This document shows, one piece after another, positions 21,701 to 22,968 of a stretch of 22,968 nt of DNA. Position numbers and translations under genes: made by a program. The notes beneath the pieces are model-generated. The model was not told the origin of the DNA and did no database searches. It saw only the letters and a list, made by a program, of their open reading frames with translations. This DNA is from Botryllus schlosseri (Eukaryota; Chordata; Ascidiacea; Stolidobranchia; Styelidae): positions 1-22,968 of the forward strand of contig ATSW01084613.1 in assembly GCA_000444245.1 (NCBI GenBank). The letters are read 5' to 3'. Positions within the stretch are counted from its first letter, which is position 1. Each line of letters opens with the position of its first letter.

Positions 21701-22369
21701 TGTGCTTCATGGCTGACGAAATAATAACTCTGTCTCTGAAGCTAATTTGTACTGCAGTTTCAGACGAAGGCACCCCCGGCTCCACGGCGGAAGTGGAAAG
21801 ATTTTTCATGCAAGTTATAGCAGCTTGCCTGCAAGGAAGCCCGACGAAAAACGAAGGGAACGGAAACTCTGTCGCTACCAACGACAAACAGGTGACCTGT
21901 CAATAAAGATGGGAGTCAAAATTGTAACGAGATTCTGAGTAGGGACATTCTGTTTTAACACAAAAAATGAAATTTTTTGACATAAATTTTGGAACTCTTG
22001 ACATCAAAAACTTTTTTGCTGTACGAAGAACAAGAGCATTTGAATTTAATCAAACCATTTTTTGACTTTTTTTGACTCAAAAAATAATCGTGACAGTAAT
22101 AAGGTATCCTTGGAAGTCCACGTTTGACTCAAGTCAAGACTCGACTAGACTCAAGTCCGATCAACAAAATTTGTGTTCACCCTGACAGGATGGTAACGGA
22201 AAATTTTTGTTGACAGGTAACCAAGCGCAACAAGAACAACGGTTTCAAAAGCTCATTTCGAGAGGGCCGGCCGGAAAGCATCATCAGCTTAAAGTCTTCC
22301 AAACGATGGGGCACTCTGACCAGGGTCATCGGGCGACCCACTACTGACATGATCAACGCGACCTTGAAG
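355..22369 (+). CDS. SBF1/SBF2: SBF1/SBF2 (MTMR5/MTMR13) orthologue, partial, 24 internal exons
   Basis: Host gene for a DENN-domain Rab guanine nucleotide exchange factor and catalytically dead myotubularin. In known family members it acts at endosomal membranes, pairs with active myotubularins such as MTMR2 and activates Rab GTPases (Rab28 for MTMR5, Rab21 for fly Sbf). Joined exons are 355-729, 2235-2451, 3256-3388, 4641-4749, 5135-5248, 6763-6840, 7387-7500, 7897-8024, 8849-8966, 9888-10092, 11410-11529, 12172-12305, 12372-12443, 13221-13445, 14290-14498, 15437-15626, 16353-16608, 17097-17200, 17779-18023, 18891-19052, 19712-19876, 20807-21003, 21764-21891 and 22217-22369. They total 1317 codons with matching phases throughout. 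Recognition rests on [49 protein letters not shown] and SYPV..VVPK, recalled from the vertebrate proteins. The start codon and the myotubularin C-X5-R loop lie outside the window, so loss of phosphatase activity is inferred from the family only. SBF1 and SBF2 cannot be told apart here; the GRAM part reads slightly more like SBF1. Confidence 0.95.
787..927. mobile_element. Possible short hAT-like MITE
   Basis: The ends AGAGGTGG and CCACCTCT are inverted, and the interior TACTTGAGTACTTG and GAAGTACTTCATTACTGG resembles known hAT-type miniature elements with AGAGGTGG ends. No clean 8-bp target duplication was found, so the call is tentative. The rest of this 1505-bp intron (730-2234), roughly 930-1600, shows no feature I can name. 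Confidence 0.4.
1640..2186 (+). repeat. R1 repeat copy
   Basis: Starts with CACTAGAAAATTTCAAG and AGCTACACAG units, carries the AAGCTTGGCTC...CGCACCATGCAGTT block and ends near TTATCCAAGTCCGAAG. A segment at about 1740-1830 with the repeated words CAGTGATTCTGGC is absent from other copies and may be a later insertion. Ends about 50 bp before exon 2. Confidence 0.65.
2235..2451 (+). CDS. SBF1/SBF2: SBF exon 2: core DENN start
   Basis: The exon begins after TATTTCAG with [19 protein letters not shown], matching family ACLGLIYTVYVDSLNVSLE, and runs to [12 protein letters not shown] and TLLRHLG. The donor at 2452 is GTGATC in phase 1. It encodes the opening helix and strand of the cDENN lobe that contacts Rab in DENN proteins. 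Confidence 0.93.
2486..3215. mobile_element. R2 foldback MITE, near full length
   Basis: The ends GGATTGTTC and a decayed counterpart (ATAAACCC) sit between TA dinucleotides at 2484-2485 and 3216-3217. Direct monomers (with TTTGGCTCAATTCCAAC at 2574) fill the left half and inverted monomers (TTGGAATTGAGCCAAATT at 3124) the right half. The centre is the imperfect palindrome AGTATTTACGGTGG...CCACC. It occupies most of the 804-bp intron between exons 2 and 3. Confidence 0.7.
3256..3388 (+). CDS. SBF1/SBF2: SBF exon 3: core DENN
   Basis: After TTCCAG it reads [20 protein letters not shown], then [19 protein letters not shown], aligning without gaps to family IQNVLNLFCAVLTENKVLFH and SDACRALESLMFPLKY. 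Phase 1 in and phase 2 out; donor GTAAGC at 3389. It follows directly on an R2 foldback element that fills most of the preceding intron. Confidence 0.94.
3455..3590 (+). repeat. R7 repeat, copy 1
   Basis: Shares ACCACAAAGAATATAAT, ATCAC.TTAAAGAT..T, and GATATGTCGTTTCC-like ends with 8140-8290. The two copies lie on the same strand in different introns. No open frame or terminal repeat was recognised. Confidence 0.55.
3697..4431 (+). mobile_element. R3 element: CAGGGTTGTA ends with CTCGAG-rich arms
   Basis: Terminal inverted repeat CAGGGTTGTA at 3697 and TACAACCCTG at 4422-4431. Both arms (about 3700-3865 and 4260-4425) are dense in GACTCGAGTC and related words, while the middle is unique sequence. 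The CAGGG end and iterated subterminal motifs resemble non-autonomous hAT elements. The flanks CTCCATAG and CAGGAATC do not match, so no target duplication supports it here. Contains the nested element at 3874-4049. Confidence 0.7.
3874..4049. mobile_element. Nested 176-bp hAT MITE with 8-bp target duplication
   Basis: The ends CAATGTTCCCTCTAA and TTAGAGGGAACGTTG are inverted repeats, and GTGTTGAC flanks the element at both 3866-3873 and 4050-4057. An 8-bp duplication and this end sequence are typical of hAT elements. Inside are inverted GCGCAGTGC and CTGCGCAGTG words. The related R3 copy at 19984-20554 lacks this insertion at the matching place (near 20375), giving an empty site. Confidence 0.85.
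4470..4545 (+). repeat. R8 short repeat, copy 1
   Basis: ATTTGG..., TATATCAT and TTTTTCACTCCGCCCTAATA recur in the same order at 6637-6672. Boundaries are not defined. Confidence 0.4.
4641..4749 (+). CDS. SBF1/SBF2: SBF exon 4: core DENN signature
   Basis: Encodes [18 protein letters not shown] and [19 protein letters not shown], the most conserved stretch of cDENN domains (YPYIPILP and SPTPFIIGVHS in SBF proteins). The split serine codon AG|T joins exon 3 to exon 4. The acceptor is TATTTCAG and the donor GTAAGT at 4750. Confidence 0.96.
4764..4946. mobile_element. Possible MITE with AGGGTGACTC ends
   Basis: CAGGGTGACTCGGTACCAG at 4764 is mirrored by GGTTACCAGAGTCACCCTT ending at 4946. The interior is AT-rich and non-coding. 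Target duplication not evident. It starts only 15 bp after the donor of exon 4. Confidence 0.55.
5051..5109 (+). repeat. R3 solo end fragment
   Basis: AAAATGACTCGAGTCAAGTC followed by GAGTCACCAGAAA and TTACAACCCTG repeats the right end of the R3 element at 4345-4431. It is a detached end, 25 bp upstream of exon 5. Confidence 0.65.
5135..5248 (+). CDS. SBF1/SBF2: SBF exon 5: end of core DENN
   Basis: Reads [19 protein letters not shown] then [14 protein letters not shown], matching family [29 protein letters not shown] is a standard DENN motif. Both junctions are phase 0; donor GTAAGT at 5249. The acceptor lies 25 bp after the end of an R3 repeat fragment (5051-5109). Confidence 0.95.
5627..6085 (+). 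mobile_element. R1 repeat with hAT-like 5' terminus
   Basis: CAGTGATTCCCAGCC at 5627 followed by TTTTTAGCCCGTGACACCC looks like a hAT terminal repeat. R1 sequence begins about 60 bp further in (GAGCTAGAAACTTTC, then ATTAGATTAGG and the AGCTTGGCC...CGCAATATCCAGTTCTC block) and ends near TTGTCCAAGTG. A matching inverted terminus on the right was not found. Confidence 0.55.
6276..6672. repeat. Partial R2 end joined to R8 repeat
   Basis: TA-GGGTTGTTCAAAAAT at 6274 starts an R2 copy whose similarity fades by about 6365. The rest contains inverted words AGCCCAAAAT and ATTTTGGGCT at about 6500, 6553 and 6601, and ends with R8 (TTTTTCACTCCACCCTAATA). It is probably a composite or rearranged element. 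Confidence 0.45.
6675..6748 (+). repeat. R6 repeat beside exon 6 acceptor
   Basis: TTTCCAATTCTCTACTAGTT then GCTGACGATTACGCC and TGACGAGTGTCAGCCGAAAA. The same words, in the same order and orientation, occur at about 12530-12600 and 17495-17570, and weakly at 7745-7830. The repeat stops about 15 bp before exon 6. Confidence 0.65.
6763..6840 (+). CDS. SBF1/SBF2: SBF exon 6: downstream DENN start
   Basis: A 26-codon exon, [18 protein letters not shown] then NISDPAKL, aligned to family LILHPDLEVADHAFPPP. Phase 0 on both sides, acceptor GTTAACAG, donor GTTTGT at 6841. An R6 repeat copy ends only about 15 bp upstream of the acceptor. Confidence 0.88.
6920..7301 (-). mobile_element. R2 half-element: three inverted-orientation monomers
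   Basis: Three successive minus-orientation monomers, starting near 6928, 7060 and 7190, each with GAATTG or GAAATC..C..AAATTTG, a GCGTCAAC or GCAGC block and GGGGTTGACTGTAAAAT-like sequence. It ends in GCGACCC followed by TA at 7302, the R2 right terminus. No left half is visible. Confidence 0.6.
7387..7500 (+). CDS. SBF1/SBF2: SBF exon 7: downstream DENN
   Basis: [20 protein letters not shown] then [18 protein letters not shown], matching family [20 protein letters not shown] and LQLIRIHAEPVIHFHK. Thirty-eight codons, phase 0 to phase 0, acceptor TTTTCAG, donor GTGAGC at 7501. Confidence 0.95.
7605..7745 (+). repeat. R4 TTCTAG-rich minisatellite
   Basis: Leader AGTTAGCCGACTGTCAACTA followed by units of TAGTTCTAGTTGCGAGTTTT and AAAAGTGAGTA. 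The same leader and units occur at 16655 and the units at 12630-13130. Confidence 0.6.
7746..7850 (+). repeat. R6 repeat copy, degenerate
   Basis: GTGATGTCATATTTTGTGAC, GCGATTGTTGATA, AATGTTCTTTTTAATTCGCT matches the order at 17455-17520. It abuts the R4 block. Confidence 0.5.
7897..8024 (+). CDS. SBF1/SBF2: SBF exon 8: downstream DENN
   Basis: [20 protein letters not shown], then [19 protein letters not shown], matching family [23 protein letters not shown]. It ends in phase 2 (AG|) at donor GTAGGT, 8025. The next codon is completed by the G at 8849, which fixes the acceptor of exon 9. Confidence 0.92.
8140..8290 (+). repeat. R7 repeat, copy 2
   Basis: ACCACAAAGAATATAATC, ACATCACGCTAAAGATAT, ATTTCGTTGCACTTC and AGATATCTCATTTCC correspond to 3455-3590. 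Confidence 0.55.
8335..8804. mobile_element. R2 foldback MITE ending 44 bp before exon 9
   Basis: Direct monomer at 8360-8460 (AAATTTGACTGTCAACCC, CACAATTCCCACTCG), then two inverted monomers at 8570-8640 and 8690-8770, ending ATTTTTTTTGGACAACCC. The left terminus is not recognisable. Its right end lies just before the CTGTCCAG that competes with the true exon 9 acceptor. Confidence 0.6.
8849..8966 (+). CDS. SBF1/SBF2: SBF exon 9: end of downstream DENN
   Basis: Across the junction the protein reads [20 protein letters not shown], ending [12 protein letters not shown]. The 42 residues from YR to YKN align to vertebrate PPYR...LFDELVAFEVERM...HVRELAEQLYKN without a gap. That decides the acceptor as TTGTTAAG at 8841-8848, a poor pyrimidine tract, over the better-looking CTGTCCAG ending at 8814. 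Using the latter would put the exon into another frame, which is also open. Donor GTGAGT at 8967, phase 0. Confidence 0.88.
9062..9533. mobile_element. R2 foldback MITE
   Basis: Left end AGGCTGTGCAAAAACACC, right end TTTTTGAACATCCC followed by TA. Direct monomer TTCTACTGGTTACTTGATAA at 9100; inverted monomers at 9280-9360 and 9430-9515; central palindrome AGTATTTACGGTGGCAAC / ACCTACCCACTCTAAATAC. Confidence 0.65.
9590..9718 (-). mobile_element. R1-like fragment with hAT-like end
   Basis: AACTAGAAACTTTTCAGCCC and AACGACACACTTTTTAA match R1 words at 1-90 and 5690. The right end GTTGGAACCACTG is nearly the reverse complement of the CAGTGGTTCCCAACC end at 22800. Confidence 0.45.
9888..10092 (+). 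CDS. SBF1/SBF2: SBF exon 10: linker after DENN
   Basis: [20 protein letters not shown], then [19 protein letters not shown] and a basic tail ending [11 protein letters not shown]..., [13 protein letters not shown] matches family ENPNP..., QKVPRPTEGSHLR. Phase 0 in, phase 1 out, donor GTAAGC at 10093. This linker is weakly conserved after the first 25 residues. Confidence 0.92.
10110..10180 (+). repeat. R6 repeat, 5' part
   Basis: GGGCACAATGATTCTAGTAC, CTGAATGGAGTATTAA matches TTGGCACAATGATTCGCGTA, CTGGATGGGGTATTAA at 17404-17445. It begins just after the exon 10 donor. Confidence 0.5.
10290..10875. mobile_element. R2 foldback MITE, left end decayed
   Basis: Two direct monomers (GGGCTCAATTCCAACCAG at 10340; GACGCAATTCCAACCCG at 10493) followed by two inverted ones (GGGTTGGAATTGCG at 10615; TGGTTGGAATTGAGCC at 10770). 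Right end TTTTGAACAACCC with TA at 10876. Another R2 element starts 10 bp later. Confidence 0.7.
10888..11275. mobile_element. R2 foldback MITE, right part lost
   Basis: TA then GGGCTCTTCAAAAATGA at 10886, two direct monomers (TTGGTTCAATTCCAACCAG at 10978 and 11122) and the central palindrome AATAGTATTTACAATGACC / TGGTGAATACTATTTTATTC. The copy stops at the beginning of the inverted half, about 135 bp before exon 11. Confidence 0.68.
11410..11529 (+). CDS. SBF1/SBF2: SBF exon 11: SBF helical region start
   Basis: After CTCTCCCAG it reads [19 protein letters not shown] then [19 protein letters not shown], aligned to family [22 protein letters not shown]. Phase 1 on both sides; donor GTGAGT at 11530. 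The split codons G|CA and G|TG are intact. Confidence 0.92.
11840..12112 (+). repeat. R1 repeat copy, short
   Basis: AATTTACAGTTTTTTCG, TTCCAAATTAGATCAGAATT, CGCCAAGCTTGTCTCGTTTC, GCACTATACAGCTCTCC and AGATTAGACTTGG are in R1 order. The tail stops before the usual GTCCAAGT end, 60 bp upstream of exon 12. Confidence 0.65.
12172..12305 (+). CDS. SBF1/SBF2: SBF exon 12: SBF helical region
   Basis: [19 protein letters not shown], then [17 protein letters not shown], matching family [14 protein letters not shown] and DHQQFDFVVRMMNCCLQD. Acceptor TGTTTCAG, donor GTGAGT at 12306, phase 0 out. An R1 repeat copy ends about 60 bp upstream. Confidence 0.95.
12372..12443 (+). CDS. SBF1/SBF2: SBF exon 13: SBF helical region
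   Basis: Twenty-four codons, [19 protein letters not shown] then STFYR, matching family [20 protein letters not shown]. It follows a 66-bp intron, by far the shortest here, and ends at donor GTAAGC at 12444, phase 0. Confidence 0.94.
12470..12600 (+). repeat. R6 repeat copy with short perfect hairpin
   Basis: TTTCCAATTCTCTACTATTT, GCTGAAGATTTCCC, TGACGAGTGTCAGCTGAAAA and TTTATTTCAATAT match the copy at 17500. At 12488-12511 GTTCGATCAC and GTGATCGAAC form a perfect 10-bp stem with a 4-base loop. Confidence 0.62.
12605..13130 (+). repeat. R4 TTCTAG minisatellite, long array
   Basis: About nine diverged units of roughly 45-60 bp: GTTCTAGTTCTAGTTGCGA followed by a TTTTGAAAATTGAGTAG-like block. 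It fills most of the intron between exons 13 and 14. No protein is encoded. Confidence 0.7.
13221..13445 (+). CDS. SBF1/SBF2: SBF exon 14: SBF helical region
   Basis: [20 protein letters not shown], then [20 protein letters not shown] and a charged loop ending LEIAASE. The family has [20 protein letters not shown] and QFWE..FY..VQ..IRALY, then LDVASEQ. Acceptor TTTACAG, donor GTATAT at 13446, phase 0 both sides. Confidence 0.94.
13669..14065. mobile_element. R2 foldback MITE
   Basis: TA then GGGCTGTTCAAATAT at 13667; monomer ATTTTACTGGGTACGTGATA; central AGTATTTACAGTGG / CCACCGTAAATGCTATG; inverted monomer ending GGCTGCCAGTAAAATTTG. A small hairpin, GCACAGCA / TGCTGTGC, lies at 13742-13761. 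The 3' end is eroded. Confidence 0.62.
14290..14498 (+). CDS. SBF1/SBF2: SBF exon 15: SBF helical region
   Basis: [20 protein letters not shown], then [20 protein letters not shown], aligned to family ...[33 protein letters not shown]. The open frame continues upstream to 14245, but the strong tract CCCCTCCTTTTCTCAG marks the acceptor, and starting at LRD lets AASE|L follow the family ASEQLRLW. The exon is GC-rich against AT-rich flanks. Phase 2 out at GTGATT, 14499. Confidence 0.9.
14527..15335 (-). mobile_element. R5 hAT-derived element with transposase remnant
   Basis: Outer part (GTAGGGAAAATTTTGACG; repeated TTTTGACNTAAAA; GTATGTAAATTAGGTGTTTT; GTCCTTACGAAGTAGTTTGG) matches 18497-18822. 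The inner part is not in that copy and includes the transposase C-terminus on the minus strand (14791-15132). CAACGCTACAATTTTGACC near 15300 corresponds to the right end of the other copy. No clear inverted termini or target duplication. Confidence 0.65.
14791..15132 (-). pseudogene. hAT transposase C-terminal fragment
   Basis: A 113-residue open frame on the minus strand. Residues about 70-105 read [34 protein letters not shown], the pattern of the hAT C-terminal dimerisation domain (S-x-ER-x-FS...G..L......PENV....L.YN). Upstream residues ([18 protein letters not shown]) are not recognised. The DDE catalytic core and the BED zinc finger are absent, so it is a truncated non-functional relic inside an R5 element. 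It has no link to the SBF gene apart from lying in its intron 15, antisense to it. Confidence 0.72.
15437..15626 (+). CDS. SBF1/SBF2: SBF exon 16: SBF region, second half
   Basis: [20 protein letters not shown], then [20 protein letters not shown] and VTDLVSMQ. This corresponds to family SVAESYDTESGFEDAE followed by [21 protein letters not shown] and VPDIVQMH. Acceptor TATCGCAG, phase 2 in, phase 0 out, donor GTGAGA at 15627. Confidence 0.94.
15669..16226. mobile_element. R2 foldback MITE, best complete copy
   Basis: A 558-bp element between TA at 15667-15668 and TA at 16227-16228. Ends GGCTGTTCAAAAC (from 15670) and TTTTTGAACAACAC are inverted repeats. Order: direct monomers at 15690 and 15780, central palindrome GGATTTAAGGTGG...CTACCGTAAATAT, then inverted monomers at 16010 and 16125. 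No protein is encoded. TA target use suggests Tc1/mariner-type mobilisation, but no transposase was seen. Confidence 0.72.
16353..16608 (+). CDS. SBF1/SBF2: SBF exon 17: PH-GRAM domain
   Basis: [19 protein letters not shown], then [20 protein letters not shown] and [20 protein letters not shown]. The family reads [28 protein letters not shown], and [21 protein letters not shown]. This is the start of the PH-GRAM phosphoinositide and membrane-binding fold of myotubularins. Phase 1 out, donor GTAAGA at 16609. Confidence 0.97.
16645..17045. repeat. R4 TTCTAG minisatellite with inverted part
   Basis: The leader TAGTTGGCTGACAGTCACC is followed by AGTTCTAGTTCTAGTTC runs. At about 16840-16870 the reverse complement appears (TTTTCAAAACTCGCAACTAG), then direct units resume to 17040. 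The block ends about 50 bp before exon 18. Confidence 0.62.
17097..17200 (+). CDS. SBF1/SBF2: SBF exon 18: PH-GRAM domain
   Basis: [19 protein letters not shown] then [16 protein letters not shown], matching family [20 protein letters not shown]. Acceptor TCTCTGTAG, donor GTAAAC at 17201, phase 0 out. The split alanine codon is G|CG. Confidence 0.95.
17380..17590 (+). repeat. R6 repeat, longest copy
   Basis: Contains all R6 blocks in order: GACTTGGCACAATGATTC, GGGGTATTAATTCC, CACCATATTTTGCGATACG, ACAATGTTCTTTTCAATTCT, GACGAGTGTCAGCCGAACAT. Other copies hold subsets of this. No target duplication was recognised. Confidence 0.62.
17779..18023 (+). CDS. SBF1/SBF2: SBF exon 19: end of PH-GRAM and linker
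   Basis: [20 protein letters not shown], then [19 protein letters not shown] and a serine/lysine linker ending SVSSHK. The family has QLRSCTFQLLKMAFDEEV followed by FRKQLHKLRYPPDI. The exon ends at 18023 with donor GTGAGT (phase 2), not after CAAG. It is clearly more GC-rich than its introns. Confidence 0.93.
18117..18432. mobile_element. R3 element, short copy
   Basis: Starts CAGGGTTGTAATGACTTTCG and ends ACCTGGTTACAACCTC, with GACTCGACCCGAGTCATTG and ATGACTCGAGTCGATTGAC subterminal. The 316-bp copy lacks most of the unique middle of the 3697-4431 element. Confidence 0.65.
18497..18822. mobile_element. R5 element, deleted copy
   Basis: GTAGGGCGATTTCTTTTTTG, repeated TTTTGACCTAAAA words, ACGTATGCAAATTAGGTGTT, CGAAGTAGTTTGGCCTG, then ACGCCACAATTTTGAC. 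It aligns with both ends of 14527-15335 but lacks the transposase segment, as expected of an internally deleted derivative. Confidence 0.65.
18891..19052 (+). CDS. SBF1/SBF2: SBF exon 20: basic linker
   Basis: [19 protein letters not shown], then [19 protein letters not shown]. It corresponds by position and composition to the family linker SRNLVKNAKKTIGRQ between PH-GRAM and myotubularin domains. The support is phase (2 in, 2 out), an open frame and GATTTCAG / GTGACC sites; sequence conservation is modest. Confidence 0.85.
19085..19595 (+). repeat. R2 monomers, four direct copies without inverted half
   Basis: Monomers start near 19110, 19237, 19378 and 19523. Each has AAATT..(A/T)CTG, CCCATG..ATTGTTA, a CGATGCRCA block and TTGGCTCAATTCCAAC or a variant. 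All four share one orientation. It fills most of the intron between exons 20 and 21. Confidence 0.7.
19712..19876 (+). CDS. SBF1/SBF2: SBF exon 21: start of myotubularin-like domain
   Basis: [19 protein letters not shown], then [19 protein letters not shown] and [15 protein letters not shown]. The family reads MSSLVERACCRDYQRLGLG and FRISPVNRMYAICRSYP. Acceptor GCGTTTCAG, donor GTACGA at 19877, phase 2 in and out. Confidence 0.94.
19984..20554 (-). mobile_element. R3 element, inverted relative to the 3697 copy
   Basis: CTGGGGCTGTAACGACTCGA at the left, GACATGATTATGATCCT at the right, with CTCGA-rich arms. The middle (GACATTTCATTGTAATTTG, AATGTGACCAGAAACTG) is the reverse complement of the middle of 3697-4431. 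It lacks the nested MITE found there. Confidence 0.68.
20807..21003 (+). CDS. SBF1/SBF2: SBF exon 22: myotubularin-like domain
   Basis: [20 protein letters not shown], then [20 protein letters not shown] and [16 protein letters not shown]. The family has [32 protein letters not shown] and LLRSGGLHGKGVVGLFK. Acceptor TTGTACAG, donor GTGAGT at 21004, phase 2 in, phase 1 out. It is part of the myotubularin fold but lies before the catalytic loop. Confidence 0.96.
21070..21613 (+). mobile_element. R1 repeat, most complete copy
   Basis: Starts near GACAGCTGGAAAATTTTT and ends near TATCTAGCTGTCCAA, which are imperfectly inverted. In between: AGCTACACATTTTTTTCC units, ATCGTATCATATCATAATTG, CATCTTGGCTCGTTTCAC, ACTATACAGTTCTCGTGG and AGATTAGAATTAGAG. 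No open frame. Confidence 0.65.
21764..21891 (+). CDS. SBF1/SBF2: SBF exon 23: myotubularin-like domain insert
   Basis: [20 protein letters not shown] then [15 protein letters not shown] and ending NDKQ, corresponding to family SSSLEQEKYLQAVVSSM. Acceptor GTTTCAG, phase 1 in; donor GTGACC at 21892, phase 0. The part after ACLQ is low-complexity and diverged. Confidence 0.88.
21938..22090. repeat. R5 fragment
   Basis: GTAGGGACATTCTGTTTTAA then TTTTTTGACATAAATTTTGG and TTTTTTGACTTTTTTTGAC resemble the outer TTTTGACCTA-rich part of R5. An R3-like string (GACTCAAGTCAAGACTCGAC) follows at 22122-22160. Confidence 0.45.
22217..22369 (+). CDS. SBF1/SBF2: SBF exon 24: last exon in window
   Basis: [20 protein letters not shown], then [19 protein letters not shown] ending [16 protein letters not shown] matches the family stretch GKWGSVRTSGR, where the insert of the myotubularin domain ends. 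Phase 0 both sides, acceptor TTGACAG, donor GTAAAT at 22370. The next exon lies beyond the window. Confidence 0.9.
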
Positions 22370-22392
22370 GTAAATTATTGGGGTTCAGTGTA

Positions 22393-22799
22393 GACTTGGA
22401 CAGCTAGATAATTGTAGTTGTATAATAAGATTAATTTGAGATTAATTTGTTTCTATGTTCTCATTTTGATTGTAATCTGATTTGTGGTTTTCATGAAAAT
22501 GCTACAGGAGAATTGTGTAGTGCGAAACTAGTCAAGTTCAGTGTACATACATTTGCTACTCTCGTGGCTTATGAGGATGACCTCTGATTTGATATGGACT
22601 GAACTTGAATTTTGCTGTATTTCTTTCCAAATCAGAATTTAATTGTATTTCTCAGTTTTTGCGAATTCAGACATCCCCAACTGTGACCTAATTTGGGAAA
22701 ATAACTGTGTAGTCGCCGTTCTGATACAATTTTAATTTGGAAGAAACTGCGTAACTATCAATCATGTCTTAGTCTAATTTCGAAAAAGACTGTGTAGTT
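22393..22799 (-). repeat. R1 repeat copy, minus orientation
   Basis: Begins GACTTGGACAGCTAGATAAT, the reverse complement of the usual R1 right end, then TGCTACAGGAGAATTGTGTA, AGTGCGAAACTAGTCAAG and TTTGCGAATTCAG. It lies in the intron after exon 24 and abuts a hAT-like end at 22800. Confidence 0.65.
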
Positions 22800-22968
22800 C
22801 AGTGGTTCCCAACCTTTTTCGCCCCATCGCCCCCTTTTCAAGGTCAACAGCGATCATCGCCCCCCAAATTTTGTGTACCGAAAATTGGGCATACTAACTG
22901 TAGTCACCGGCGGGTTGACTGAGTCGGAGACACGCAAGGATGTCCATCTCATCCTGCGTGTCTCCGAC
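22800..22968 (+). mobile_element. hAT-like terminus, element continues past the window
   Basis: CAGTGGTTCCCAACC followed by TTTTTCGCCCCATCGCCCCC is the classic start of many animal hAT elements. The sequence runs off the window, so the right end and any transposase are not visible. Confidence 0.6.
22923..22968. repeat. Near-perfect inverted repeat (hairpin) at window end
   Basis: Arms GTCGGAGACACGCAAGGATG and CATCCTGCGTGTCTCCGAC pair over 19 bp with one extra A, separated by the 7-base loop TCCATCT. It lies inside the hAT-like sequence starting at 22800. Subterminal hairpins are known in hAT elements. Confidence 0.85.

Noticed and set aside
1-22968. tRNA, rRNA or other known RNA genes
   Set aside because: I looked for clover-leaf-like boxes and rRNA motifs by eye and saw none. 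A covariance-model scan would be needed to exclude small intronic RNAs.
1-22968. Virus-like or LTR elements
   Set aside because: No reverse transcriptase, integrase, capsid or envelope motifs and no long direct terminal repeats were seen; recognisable mobile elements are DNA transposons.

Overview
The window is a stretch of animal nuclear genome carrying the middle of one large, intron-rich host gene on the + strand. The gene is an orthologue of the myotubularin-related Rab exchange factors SBF1/MTMR5 and SBF2/MTMR13 (fly Sbf, worm mtm-5). I recognise 24 consecutive internal exons between 355 and 22369. All are bounded by AG/GT, their phases match at every junction, and together they give 3951 nt, or 1317 codons without a stop. 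The first exon(s), with the start codon, lie left of the window. The rest of the myotubularin-like domain and any C-terminal part lie to the right.

Layout of the protein: upstream DENN (exon 1), core DENN (exons 2-5), downstream DENN (exons 6-9), a linker plus SBF-specific helical region (exons 10-16), PH-GRAM (exons 17-19), a basic/serine linker (exons 19-20) and the start of the myotubularin pseudophosphatase fold (exons 21-24). One clear difference from the vertebrate proteins is an acidic, serine-rich insert of about 60 residues in exon 1.

The introns are AT-rich and filled by eye largely with non-autonomous DNA transposons and minisatellites. I name the families locally. R1 is an 'AATTAGATTAGAATT' element of about 0.5 kb with hAT-like ends beside some copies. 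R2 is a TA-flanked foldback element built from a monomer of about 100-140 bp repeated directly and then inverted, with about ten copies. R3 is a CAGGGTTGTA-ended element packed with the palindrome GACTCGAGTC; one copy carries a nested 176-bp hAT MITE with a perfect 8-bp target duplication. R4 is a TTCTAG-rich minisatellite. R5 is rich in TTTTGACCTA; one copy keeps the C-terminal end of a hAT transposase. R6, R7 and R8 are short dispersed repeats.

The organism is most likely an invertebrate: introns average under 1 kb, the genome is AT-rich, and there is one SBF-type gene with diverged linkers. A tunicate or other marine invertebrate would fit, but the sequence alone does not settle this. I saw no second host gene, tRNA, rRNA, CRISPR array or virus-like element. 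The most unusual material is the architecture of the R2 and R3 elements and how close several repeats sit to splice sites.
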